Translations under genes and position numbers: made by a program
Part shown: positions 16,203 through 23,532 of the stretch, one piece after another
Layout: each line of letters opens with the position of its first letter
Position numbering within the stretch: position 1 is the first letter of the stretch
DNA from: Clostridia bacterium
GTDB taxonomy: Bacteria > Bacillota > Clostridia > Christensenellales > Aristaeellaceae
DNA length: 42,351 nucleotides
Assembly: GCA_017471885.1 (NCBI GenBank)
Contig: JAFURI010000019.1
Location: 1-42,351, forward strand
Reading direction: 5' to 3'
The notes under the pieces: generated by a model
What the model was told of the DNA's origin: nothing
The model's database searches: none
The model's input: only the letters and a program-made list of their open reading frames with translations

Positions 16203-16742
16203 ATGAAGTATGCGGTTGAGCTGTATTTTGATCCGGAAACGGAGGAAAAGATGACGTCCCTGGCCCGGCGCGTGGCCGATGAAGGCCTGAGTACCCGGTT
16301 CCTGGAATACGGAACCAGACCGCACCTGACGCTGGCATGCTTCAATGACGTGGACGAGAGCAGGTGCATCCGCCTGCTGCAGCAGTTTGCCGGGACGCAC
16401 GGGCAGCTGCCGGCCTATATCGGCTCGGTGGGCATGTTCAACGACACCCGGACGATTTTTGCCGCGCCGGTCATGCATTCGGCCATGTATCGCATCCAGC
16501 GGGAGCTGCATGAATGTATGGCAGAGTTTGACACGAAAGGCTGGGAGTGGTATCTGCCGGAACGGTGGGCGCCGCACTGCACGCTGGCGCTTGCCGGAGA
16601 CGACGGCGAGGAAGCCTTCCTGAAGGCGAGCGAGCTGATCCTGCGCGGGTTCAGGAAAATGGCCGGCAGGTTTGTGGCCGTGGGACTGGTGAAGGTTACC
16701 CTCCCGGTGGAGGAAGTGTATACGGCTTTGCTGGGTCAATAA
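16203..16742 (+). CDS. 2'-5' RNA ligase/2H phosphoesterase family protein
   Basis: The 179-residue protein has two HxT motifs, PHLTLACF (H41, T43) and PHCTLAL (H125, T127), spaced as in the LigT/2H superfamily. Members hydrolyse or form 2',5' and cyclic phosphodiester bonds in RNA or nucleotides. ATG 16203 is preceded by GGGAGGTG. It lies 31 nt after the unknown gene and ends the run at a bidirectional terminator. The link to the carbohydrate genes is unexplained. Confidence 0.9.
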   Translation: MKYAVELYFDPETEEKMTSLARRVADEGLSTRFLEYGTRPHLTLACFNDVDESRCIRLLQQFAGTHGQLPAYIGSVGMFNDTRTIFAAPVMHSAMYRIQRELHECMAEFDTKGWEWYLPERWAPHCTLALAGDDGEEAFLKASELILRGFRKMAGRFVAVGLVKVTLPVEEVYTALLGQ

Positions 16743-16744
16743 AA

Positions 16745-16787
16745 GCAAAAAAACCCTCCGTATGACTGCGTCATACGGAGGGTTTTT
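16745..16787. terminator. Bidirectional intrinsic terminator
   Basis: A 13-bp perfect stem (16753-16765 with 16771-16783) with a 5-nt loop is flanked by A-runs upstream and TTTTT downstream. It terminates the plus-strand operon and the convergent dehydrogenase gene. Confidence 0.95.
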
Positions 16788-16799
16788 GCTGTCAGCGCA

Positions 16800-17861
16800 T
16801 TACCACTTGATGTGGATCACGGGCTTGATCAGGTCGCGGGGCTTCTTGTCCATGACCTCGAAGGCCTCGGGAATCTTGTCAAAGCCCTCGTACTTGTAGT
16901 TCAGGAGCTTGCCGGGCTTCACGCGGCCGTTGGAAATCATGTTCAGCAGCTTCTCGATGCGGTAAGCGCCGCCGGGGCAGAAGCCGCCCTTGATGGTGAT
17001 ATCGGACATGCCCAGACCCCACATGTAGGTGGGGATGGTGAAGGTCTCGCTGGCGTCGAAGAAGTTCACGTTGGAGATGGTGCCGTTGCTCTTCACGATG
17101 GCCAGAGCCTGCAGCATGGTGTCGGCATTGCCGCCGGCAATGATCACGCTGTCCACCTTGCCGCCGTTGATCTCCAGAATCTGCTGCACCAGATCGCCGT
17201 CCTTGTAGCTGACGATGTGGTTGGCGCCGTATTCGCGGGCCAGCTCGGCGCAGTTGGGACGGGTGCCCACGGCGATGATCTTGCCCGCGCCGTAGCACTC
17301 GGCGCCGGCCACAGCCATCAGACCCACGGGGCCGATGCCGAACACCACCACGGTGTCGCCGATCTGGATGTTGGCCATTTCAGCGCCGTAGAAGCCGGTG
17401 GACATCATGTCGGTGGTCATCAGCGCATCCTCCACGGACACGTTTTCGGGCTTGAGCACCAGGTTGGCGTCAGCCTGATTGACGGAGAAATACTCGGCGA
17501 ACACGCCGTCCTTGCTGCCCAGGAACTTGAAGCTCTTCATGAGGCCGAAGTCATGGGCGTTGTTGGAGCCCTTCTGCTGCATGGCCTTTGCCGTCCACTC
17601 GGGGGTGCAGCAGGGCACCACGCAGATATCGCCGGGCTTGAAGTTCTTCACCATCTCGCCGACCTTCACCACCTCGCCCACGGCCTCGTGGCCCAGAATC
17701 ACGTTGAAGGCGGGGCCGCTGCCGCCGTGGCTCATATGGGTATCAGAGGAGCAGGGCGCAACCGCAATGGGGCGCAGCAGCGCATCCATGGGGCCGATCT
17801 CGGGGATATCCTTCTCCAGCCAGCCTACGTTATTGATTTCGATCATGCCGAAACCCTTCAT
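16800..17861 (-). CDS. NADP-dependent secondary (isopropanol-type) alcohol dehydrogenase
   Basis: The 353-residue zinc MDR closely follows Thermoanaerobacter brockii alcohol dehydrogenase. Zinc ligands correspond to C37 (VAPCSSD), H58 (ILGHEAVGEV) and D in TTDMMSTGFYG. The Rossmann motif is GIGPVGLMAVAG, and the loop AVGTRPNCAEL keeps the arginine that selects NADPH. The C-terminal PRDLIKPVI is also conserved. It should interconvert secondary alcohols and ketones. ATG 17861 follows an AGGAGGT site; a promoter lies at 17912-17939. It is a single-gene unit. Confidence 0.93.
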   Translation of the reverse strand: MKGFGMIEINNVGWLEKDIPEIGPMDALLRPIAVAPCSSDTHMSHGGSGPAFNVILGHEAVGEVVKVGEMVKNFKPGDICVVPCCTPEWTAKAMQQKGSNNAHDFGLMKSFKFLGSKDGVFAEYFSVNQADANLVLKPENVSVEDALMTTDMMSTGFYGAEMANIQIGDTVVVFGIGPVGLMAVAGAECYGAGKIIAVGTRPNCAELAREYGANHIVSYKDGDLVQQILEINGGKVDSVIIAGGNADTMLQALAIVKSNGTISNVNFFDASETFTIPTYMWGLGMSDITIKGGFCPGGAYRIEKLLNMISNGRVKPGKLLNYKYEGFDKIPEAFEVMDKKPRDLIKPVIHIKW

Positions 17862-17911
17862 AAATATGTACCTCCTGTCGCTTTGGCAGATTTTTGTACA
17901 GTCCTGCGCAA

Positions 17912-17939
17912 AGATAACATATTGTTAATTGTCTGTCAA
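17912..17939 (-). promoter_or_regulatory. Promoter of the alcohol dehydrogenase with a possible Rex-like site
   Basis: On the minus strand TTGACA (17939-17934) and TTATCT (17917-17912) are 16 bp apart. The plus strand reads TTGTTAATTGTCTGTCAA from 17922, one intact half (TTGTTAA) of a Rex-type operator and a poor second half, over the -35. Rex control of alcohol dehydrogenases is common in Clostridia, but the match here is partial. Confidence 0.6.
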
Positions 17940-17987
17940 TGGGAAAAGCAAAAAATGTCAGGATAAATCTGGAAGAATACGTCTCGT

Positions 17988-18016
17988 TTGCAATCGATAG
18001 AGGAATGTGGTATAAT
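17988..18016 (+). promoter_or_regulatory. Promoter of the glycosylphosphotransferase operon
   Basis: TTGCAA (17988-17993), 17 bp, TATAAT (18011-18016) with upstream TGG (extended -10). The leader of about 130 nt contains a possible short hairpin (ACAGGA near 18100 pairing with TCCTGT) but no recognised riboswitch. Confidence 0.82.
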
Positions 18017-18151
18017 CAGTCAAACGAAAGCGGCAGCAGCATAGCGTCCACCGGGCCTTTCCTTGACAGGTCCAGCTGCTTTTGATATCATAATACGAAC
18101 AGGATTTTTGCGTCCTGTCATACCGATGGATGAAAGGATTGCCTCCTTACA

Positions 18152-19558
18152 ATGAATACGCTGCGCAAGATTTATATGCGTCACAGAACCGCGCTTATGA
18201 TGGGCGTTTTCCGCACCGTGATTTACGCGTGTCTGGCGCTGATGTTCTTCGGGCTGATGGCGGTGCACAACTTCCAGCTGGCCCGGCCCTCCCGTACGCT
18301 GGCGACCACGCTGCTCACCTACTGCGCCATGAGCGTGGCCATGCATGCCGTGTACGGCGGCTATGCTGTGGGCAAAAAGAAGAGCAAACCCGTGATTTCC
18401 TCCATGTCGCTGGCCATACTGGCCACGGATTTCGTCACATACCTTCAGCTGCAGATCATGAACGTGAACGCGGACAAGAACAGCCGCCTGATGCTCTTCG
18501 GCGAGGATTTTCCGCTGCTGCTGGTATGCATGGCGGCACAGGTGCTGCTGATCACCTTCTGGGTGCGGCTGGGCAACGGCGTATACTTCACCATCAATCC
18601 GCCGAAAAGGTGCCTGCTGATTCTGGGCGCGCCGGAAGAAGAAGCGGTGCTGCGGCGCAAGATCGGCCGCTACGCCCTGCAGTGGAAGGTGGAAAAAACC
18701 GCGCTGTGGAATGATCCGGAGATTGAGCGGCTGATCCGGGAACACGAGGTTATCTTCATGGGTACGCTGCCGGAGGAGGCCAAGATGCGGCTGCTGGGGC
18801 TGTGCTATCAGCACCGCAGGGACGTGATTTCCCGGGCGCAGCTGCAGGATATCATGCTCTCCAATGCGCGGCAGATCGTCGTGGACGACGCGCCCTTCCT
18901 GGAGATGGAATACGGCAAGATCACCCTTGGCCAGCGGATCCTCAAGCGCTTGACGGATATCGTCTTTTCTGCGCTGGTGCTGGTGCTGCTGTCGCCGGTG
19001 TTCGCACTTATCGCGCTGTGCATCCGTCTGGAGGACGGCGGGCCGGTGATCTTCCGGCAGATGCGCATGTCCGTCAACGGACGGAAGTTCTCCATCTGCA
19101 AATTCCGTACCATGACCGTGCATGACGACAGCGTCAGGCAGGTTTCCGCCACGCAGAACGACCAGCGCATCACCCGCGTGGGCGCGGTGCTGCGGCGGTT
19201 CCGGCTGGATGAATTCCCTCAGTTCTGGAATATTCTCAAGGGCGATATGACCCTTGTGGGCCCACGGCCCGAGATGCTGGAGAATGTGGAAAAGTACAAG
19301 CTCCAGCTGCCTGCGTTTGTCTATCGTGAGAAGATGAAGGCGGGTCTGACTGGCTATGCGCAGATTGAGGGCCGCTACAATACCACGCCCGAGGACAAGC
19401 TGATGCTGGACCTGATGTACATTGAGAGCTTCTCCCTCTGGGTGGACGTGAAGCTGCTTTTCCGCACGCTGACGGTTTTCTTCAAGAGCGACAGTACCGA
19501 GGGCTTTGAAGCCCAGACGGATGCAAATCAGACGGAAGACAGGAATCTTGGCGCGTGA
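18152..19558 (+). CDS. Polyprenyl glycosylphosphotransferase (sugar transferase)
   Basis: The 468-residue protein has about four N-terminal TM helices, a central loop domain (residues about 155-255) and a C-terminal bacterial sugar transferase domain with one more TM (LTDIVFSALVLVLLSPVFAL). Signature blocks are ICKFRTMT, DEFPQFWNILKGDMTLVGPR and GLTGYAQIEGRYN. It transfers a sugar phosphate to undecaprenyl phosphate, the first step of exopolysaccharide or capsule repeat synthesis. AAAGGA lies 13 nt upstream of ATG 18152, a rather long spacing; ATG 18176 is possible. It is followed 14 nt later by a nucleotidyltransferase gene. Confidence 0.93.
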   Translation: MNTLRKIYMRHRTALMMGVFRTVIYACLALMFFGLMAVHNFQLARPSRTLATTLLTYCAMSVAMHAVYGGYAVGKKKSKPVISSMSLAILATDFVTYLQLQIMNVNADKNSRLMLFGEDFPLLLVCMAAQVLLITFWVRLGNGVYFTINPPKRCLLILGAPEEEAVLRRKIGRYALQWKVEKTALWNDPEIERLIREHEVIFMGTLPEEAKMRLLGLCYQHRRDVISRAQLQDIMLSNARQIVVDDAPFLEMEYGKITLGQRILKRLTDIVFSALVLVLLSPVFALIALCIRLEDGGPVIFRQMRMSVNGRKFSICKFRTMTVHDDSVRQVSATQNDQRITRVGAVLRRFRLDEFPQFWNILKGDMTLVGPRPEMLENVEKYKLQLPAFVYREKMKAGLTGYAQIEGRYNTTPEDKLMLDLMYIESFSLWVDVKLLFRTLTVFFKSDSTEGFEAQTDANQTEDRNLGA

Positions 19559-19572
19559 TAAGGAGGCTTGGC

Positions 19573-20478
19573 ATGAAGACCACATTGCTGATCATGGCAG
19601 CGGGCCTGGGATCCCGCTACGGCGGCAACAAGCAGATAGACCGGATCGGCCCGGGCGGGGAAATCCTGATGGAGTACTCTGTCCACGATGCGGTGGAGGC
19701 CGGCTTTGACAAGGTGGTTTTCGTCATCAAGCGCTCCATGGCGGATATCTTCCGGGAGCTGGCGGGGGACAGGATCGCCCGCAAGTGCGAGGTGCACTAC
19801 GTCTTTCAGGAGTACGACGGGCTTCCCGGAGGCTTCTGTCCTCCGGAAGGCAGAACCAAGCCCTACGGTACCGTGCATGCGGTGCTGGCGGCAAAGGACG
19901 TGATTCACGAGCCCTTCGCCGTCATCAATGCGGACGACTACTACGGCAAGGACGCCTTCAAAATCATGGCGGAGAGCCTTCGCTCCATGCGGGACAAGCG
20001 GATCGCCGCTTCCATGGTGGCCTATCATCTGGGCAATACCGTTTCCACGAACGGCACTGTCACCCGCGGCGTGTGCGAAACCAATGAACACGGTCAGCTT
20101 GTGAAGGTGACCGAGACCTATAAGATCAGGCCTGACGGACAGGGTGTGATCCGGGACTATCACAGCGCGCCAGAGGGGGTACCGCTGGCGGCGGATACGC
20201 CGGTGTCCATGAATTTCTGGGGGCTGACGCCCTGGTACTTCGAGGCGGCGGAACGGGATCTTTCCGCATTCCTGCGCTCAGGGGAGGGGGATCCCCTGAC
20301 GAAGGAATTCGTGCTGCCCACCCATATCGACACGCTGATGCATACCGATCAGCTGCGGGTAGAAGTGCTGTCCACACGGGCGGTTTGGTTCGGCGTGACC
20401 TACCGGGAGGACAAGCCCTATGTGACTGCGGAACTGAAAAAGCTCCACGATGCGGGGCTTTATCCGCCGGTGCTGTAA
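19573..20478 (+). CDS. Sugar-phosphate nucleotidyltransferase-like protein
   Basis: The 301-residue protein begins TLLIMAAGLGSRYGGNKQID, the NTP-binding loop of nucleotidyltransferases. The family core DKVVFVIKRSM, HAVLAAKDVI, AVINADDYYGKDAF (metal-binding aspartates) and SMNFWGLTP follow. It is shorter than RmlA-type enzymes and of the variant set with a conserved NADDYYG. The exact sugar is not evident. ATG 19573 has AAGGAGG seven bases upstream; the open frame also offers GTG 19555. It is in one operon with the sugar transferase and ends at a terminator. Confidence 0.88.
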   Translation: MKTTLLIMAAGLGSRYGGNKQIDRIGPGGEILMEYSVHDAVEAGFDKVVFVIKRSMADIFRELAGDRIARKCEVHYVFQEYDGLPGGFCPPEGRTKPYGTVHAVLAAKDVIHEPFAVINADDYYGKDAFKIMAESLRSMRDKRIAASMVAYHLGNTVSTNGTVTRGVCETNEHGQLVKVTETYKIRPDGQGVIRDYHSAPEGVPLAADTPVSMNFWGLTPWYFEAAERDLSAFLRSGEGDPLTKEFVLPTHIDTLMHTDQLRVEVLSTRAVWFGVTYREDKPYVTAELKKLHDAGLYPPVL

Positions 20479-20491
20479 CGTTTTTTTCACC

Positions 20492-20530
20492 CGGCTCCTG
20501 TGATGCTATTGCCAAAGGAGCCGTTTTTTT
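20492..20530 (+). terminator. Intrinsic terminator after the nucleotidyltransferase gene
   Basis: An 8-bp stem (20492-20499 with 20516-20523) has a 16-nt loop and seven T (20524-20530). The -35 of the galE promoter lies in its loop. Confidence 0.9.
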
Positions 20531-20537
20531 GTACAAT
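20509..20537 (+). promoter_or_regulatory. galE promoter nested in the upstream terminator
   Basis: TTGCCA (20509-20514) and TACAAT (20532-20537) with a 17-bp spacer. The -35 sits in the loop and the spacer spans the 3' arm and T-run of the terminator. A 6-bp hairpin (20553-20567) follows in the leader. Confidence 0.75.
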
Positions 20538-20591
20538 AAGAAAGGAGCATAGGGCAGCTGCGCTGCCTGAGGATATGAGGAGGACGTGCCC

Positions 20592-21608
20592 ATGAACATT
20601 CTTTGTACCGGCGGCGCCGGATTTATCGGTACCCATACCTGCGTGGAGCTGATGGCGGCGGGCCACAGCGTGGTGGTCGTCGATAACTATATGAACAGCC
20701 AGCCTGAGGCGCTGCGCCGCGTGGAGGAAATCGCCGGCCGGAGCGTGAAGGCCTATGAGGCGGACGTGTGCGACAAAGCCGCCATGAACCGCATCTTTGA
20801 CGAAAACCAGTTCGACGCTGTGATTCACTTCGCCGGACTGAAGGCTGTGGGCGAGTCCGTCCGCATCCCCCTGACCTACTACCGCAACAACCTGGATTCC
20901 ACCCTCACCCTGTGCGAGGTGATGGCGGCCCATGGCTGCAAGCGGCTGGTGTTCTCCTCCTCCGCTACCGTCTACGGCGTGCCGGACGAGGTGCCGCTGC
21001 GGGAGGATATGTTCTGCAAGGGCTGTACCAATCCCTACGGCTGGACCAAGTACATGATCGAGCGGATTCTGGAGGGCCTGGTGGCGTCTGATCCGGAGTG
21101 GAGCGTGGTGCTGCTGCGCTACTTCAACCCCATCGGCGCTCATGAGTCCGGCCGCATCGGCGAGAATCCCAACGGCATCCCCAACAACCTGATGCCCTAT
21201 ATCACCAAGGTGGCCGCCGGTCAGCTCAAGCAGCTCACCGTGTACGGCAACGACTACAATACCCATGACGGCACCGGCGTGCGCGACTATATCCATGTGG
21301 TGGATCTGGCCCGCGGCCATGTAAAGGCCTGCGACTATGCCGCGAAGCATGCCGGATGCGAGATCATCAATCTGGGCACCGGCGTGGGCTATTCCGTGCT
21401 GGATATCGTCAACGCCTTCTCCAAGGTCAACGATATCGCCGTGCCCTACGTTATCGGCCCCCGCCGCCCCGGCGACGTGGACGCATGCTTTGCCGAGCCC
21501 ACCAAGGCCCGCGAGCTGCTGGGCTGGGAGGCAACCAAGACGCTGGAGGACATGTGCCGCGATTCCTGGCGGTGGCAGTCCGGCAATCCGGGCGGCTATC
21601 AGGACTGA
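20592..21608 (+). CDS. galE: UDP-glucose 4-epimerase
   Basis: The 338-residue extended short-chain dehydrogenase has the NAD loop CTGGAGFIGTH, the FSSSATVYG serine segment and the catalytic tyrosine in NPYGWTKYMIE (YxxxK). RDYIHVVDLA and ESGRIGENPNGIPNNLMPYI are GalE-specific. It interconverts UDP-glucose and UDP-galactose, supplying the polysaccharide genes upstream and carbohydrate use. ATG 20592 lies eight bases after AGGAGG; the alternative GTG 20586 would be too close. A promoter and terminators on both sides make it a unit of its own. Confidence 0.97.
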   Translation: MNILCTGGAGFIGTHTCVELMAAGHSVVVVDNYMNSQPEALRRVEEIAGRSVKAYEADVCDKAAMNRIFDENQFDAVIHFAGLKAVGESVRIPLTYYRNNLDSTLTLCEVMAAHGCKRLVFSSSATVYGVPDEVPLREDMFCKGCTNPYGWTKYMIERILEGLVASDPEWSVVLLRYFNPIGAHESGRIGENPNGIPNNLMPYITKVAAGQLKQLTVYGNDYNTHDGTGVRDYIHVVDLARGHVKACDYAAKHAGCEIINLGTGVGYSVLDIVNAFSKVNDIAVPYVIGPRRPGDVDACFAEPTKARELLGWEATKTLEDMCRDSWRWQSGNPGGYQD

Positions 21609-21621
21609 TTTATGGATTTTC

Positions 21622-21659
21622 GGCGCGGAGGCTCGGTCAATTCGGCCTCCGCGCCTTTT
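21622..21659 (+). terminator. Intrinsic terminator between galE and the tubulin-like gene
   Basis: An 11-bp perfect GC-rich stem (21622-21632 with 21645-21655) is followed by TTTT. It lies directly upstream of the tubulin-like gene and leaves only 22 nt, in which no promoter is visible. Confidence 0.88.
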
Positions 21660-21681
21660 CAATGCGGAATGAGGTGTGCGT

Positions 21682-23532
21682 ATGAAGTGCTGCATCCTGG
21701 CGCTGGGCGGCGCGGGCGAACAGACGGCCCGGGCCTTTGCTTACTGTGCTCTGGCGGGCGTGGTTGGAGCCGGAAAGGTGGATATCCTGCTGGTGGACAC
21801 CGATGCCCCGGATACTGCGCTGCAGGACTGGTGTGCGGATTATGATCTGCTGCGCGGCCTTTGGCCCCGGGGAGGGGAGCCGGCATGCTTCCGCACGGAG
21901 CTGCGCTGCCGCCTCTGGCCGGGCGAACTGCCGGAAGAAGCCGCATCGCTGCAGGCGGTGGCCGCCTCTGCGGAGGATGAGCTGCTGCTGAGTACGCTCT
22001 TTGACGACGCCGCAGCGGCGGATGATCTCCGCCGGGGCTTCCATGGCCGCAGCGACGTGGCGGTCGCCCTGCTGACCGGCCTTGCGGGCAGTGAGATGAA
22101 CCAGCCCGGCGGTGATTTTGGCAATCTTCTGCGGGAATTGGAGGAGGCATGCGATGCGGGCGAGGAGGTTCGCGTGGTGCTGACCGGCTCCGCCATGGGC
22201 GGCGTGGGCGCGGCGGGCCTGACGGTACTGTCCCGCTGTATAAAGGAGCGGCTTCCGCAGGCGCAGCTGGCTTCCGTGGTGCTGCTGCCCTATTTCCGCG
22301 CGGAGGAGGAGCATCCCGCGCAGGCCAAGGCTATGCTGAAACAGTGGGCTGAGGACGGCCTGACGGACACCATTTACCTGCTGGGACTGGGTCAGGGCGC
22401 GTATCTGACCGCTGCGGAAGGACATCAGCAGGCCCGCATGCCGGAGTGGCTGGCGGCGTACTGCGCCGCTGATTTCCTCCGTACGGGCCGCCGAGGCGTA
22501 TACGGCTGGCGCACGGCCTTTGACCGATTCGACTGGGAGGCCTTCGGCAGCGATGCGCGCGCCTTCCGCCGGGGCTTTGAACGGCTGATGACTGCCGCCC
22601 TTGCGCTCAAAGCCGAGTTCGGCGGCGTGATCCGTCAGGGCGTAAGCGAGCCACGCTGGCTGCGCGACAAGCTGATCGGCTGGTATGCGCGGCATTTCAT
22701 GGGCGTGAGAAAGATGGAGGAAGACCGGCGCGGGCAGATTGCAGGTCAGCTGGAGGCGCTGATGCGCCTGACGGAGGGCTTCCGCGGCTGGATGGGCGAG
22801 GTGATTGCCTCCCTGCCGCCCCAGATGCGCACCGGCAGCGATATGGACGCGGCCATGCGCGAATCCGAAGAGAACTACAGCGAAATTGTCAGAACCCATG
22901 CGCAGCTGGTGATGGTTCAGCGCTCCGCCGAGCGCAGCGGTCTGGTGGATACCATGGTGCATCGCAGCGGTCTGGTGGATCCGGAGCTGGAGCAGCTTTC
23001 CCGGGCCATCGACGGTCTGAAGGCAAGGCTCAAAACGCTGGAGGAAAATCAGGAAAAATGTCTGCACCGCACCGGCGGTCAGGCGCATATGGCGCTGCTG
23101 CGGCAGACGGCGGCCCGCTGCCGGGAGGAGGCGGATCGCTTCCGCCTGCAGACGGAGGAGGCCGCGCGGCTGATCCGTCAGGCGGAGGAGGCTGCGGCGG
23201 ATGCGGGGCGCATCGCCAACGCCCGGACCAAGCTGATCCGCATGGAGCAGAGTCTGGAGCAGCTGGAGGAGCGCTGCCTGCGGGCCGAGGCAGACGTGAT
23301 CAAGGGCAAAAAGGACGGCCTGCGGATGATTCCGCCGCAGGTGTCGGAGGATATGCAGGCCGAATGCGGGCTGTTCAGCGCTGCGCTGCTGGCGGCGGAG
23401 GATAAAAAGAGTCTCGAGGCTGCATGGCCTGAAATCAATGAAATGCGGGCGGGTATTGCAGCCGCGCCCGTGCAGGAGGAGCAGCCCATGGCGGGCTTCC
23501 TGAACGCGCTGCTGGGAGAGGAGGGCGACTGA
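21682..23532 (+). CDS. FtsZ/tubulin-like GTPase with long coiled-coil tail
   Basis: The 616-residue product has an N-terminal tubulin-like core. ILALGGAGEQT (5-15) matches the first phosphate loop of FtsZ (GGGGxN), LLVDTDAPDTAL (36-47) matches VNTDAQAL, and TGSAMGGVGAAG (168-179) matches the tubulin signature GGGTGSG with changed glycines. The following ASVVLLPYF corresponds to the strand after the signature helix. From about residue 390 the protein is helical with heptads (QLSRAIDGLKARLKTLEENQ, AARLIRQAEEAAADAGRIAN). It resembles the Tubulin_2 family more than FtsZ. ATG 21682 follows GAGG; GTG 21676 is the alternative. Its stop overlaps the next start by 1 nt. Cell role unknown; it is not ftsZ by context. 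Confidence 0.8.
   Translation: MKCCILALGGAGEQTARAFAYCALAGVVGAGKVDILLVDTDAPDTALQDWCADYDLLRGLWPRGGEPACFRTELRCRLWPGELPEEAASLQAVAASAEDELLLSTLFDDAAAADDLRRGFHGRSDVAVALLTGLAGSEMNQPGGDFGNLLRELEEACDAGEEVRVVLTGSAMGGVGAAGLTVLSRCIKERLPQAQLASVVLLPYFRAEEEHPAQAKAMLKQWAEDGLTDTIYLLGLGQGAYLTAAEGHQQARMPEWLAAYCAADFLRTGRRGVYGWRTAFDRFDWEAFGSDARAFRRGFERLMTAALALKAEFGGVIRQGVSEPRWLRDKLIGWYARHFMGVRKMEEDRRGQIAGQLEALMRLTEGFRGWMGEVIASLPPQMRTGSDMDAAMRESEENYSEIVRTHAQLVMVQRSAERSGLVDTMVHRSGLVDPELEQLSRAIDGLKARLKTLEENQEKCLHRTGGQAHMALLRQTAARCREEADRFRLQTEEAARLIRQAEEAAADAGRIANARTKLIRMEQSLEQLEERCLRAEADVIKGKKDGLRMIPPQVSEDMQAECGLFSAALLAAEDKKSLEAAWPEINEMRAGIAAAPVQEEQPMAGFLNALLGEEGD
22933..22980 (+). repeat. Short in-frame tandem duplication in the tubulin-like gene
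   Basis: An 18-nt sequence at 22933-22950 recurs identically at 22963-22980, giving RSGLVD twice in RSGLVDTMVHRSGLVD. The unit is 30 nt, ten codons, and the second copy is partial. It sits at the start of the coiled-coil tail and adds length without shifting frame. Confidence 0.9.
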
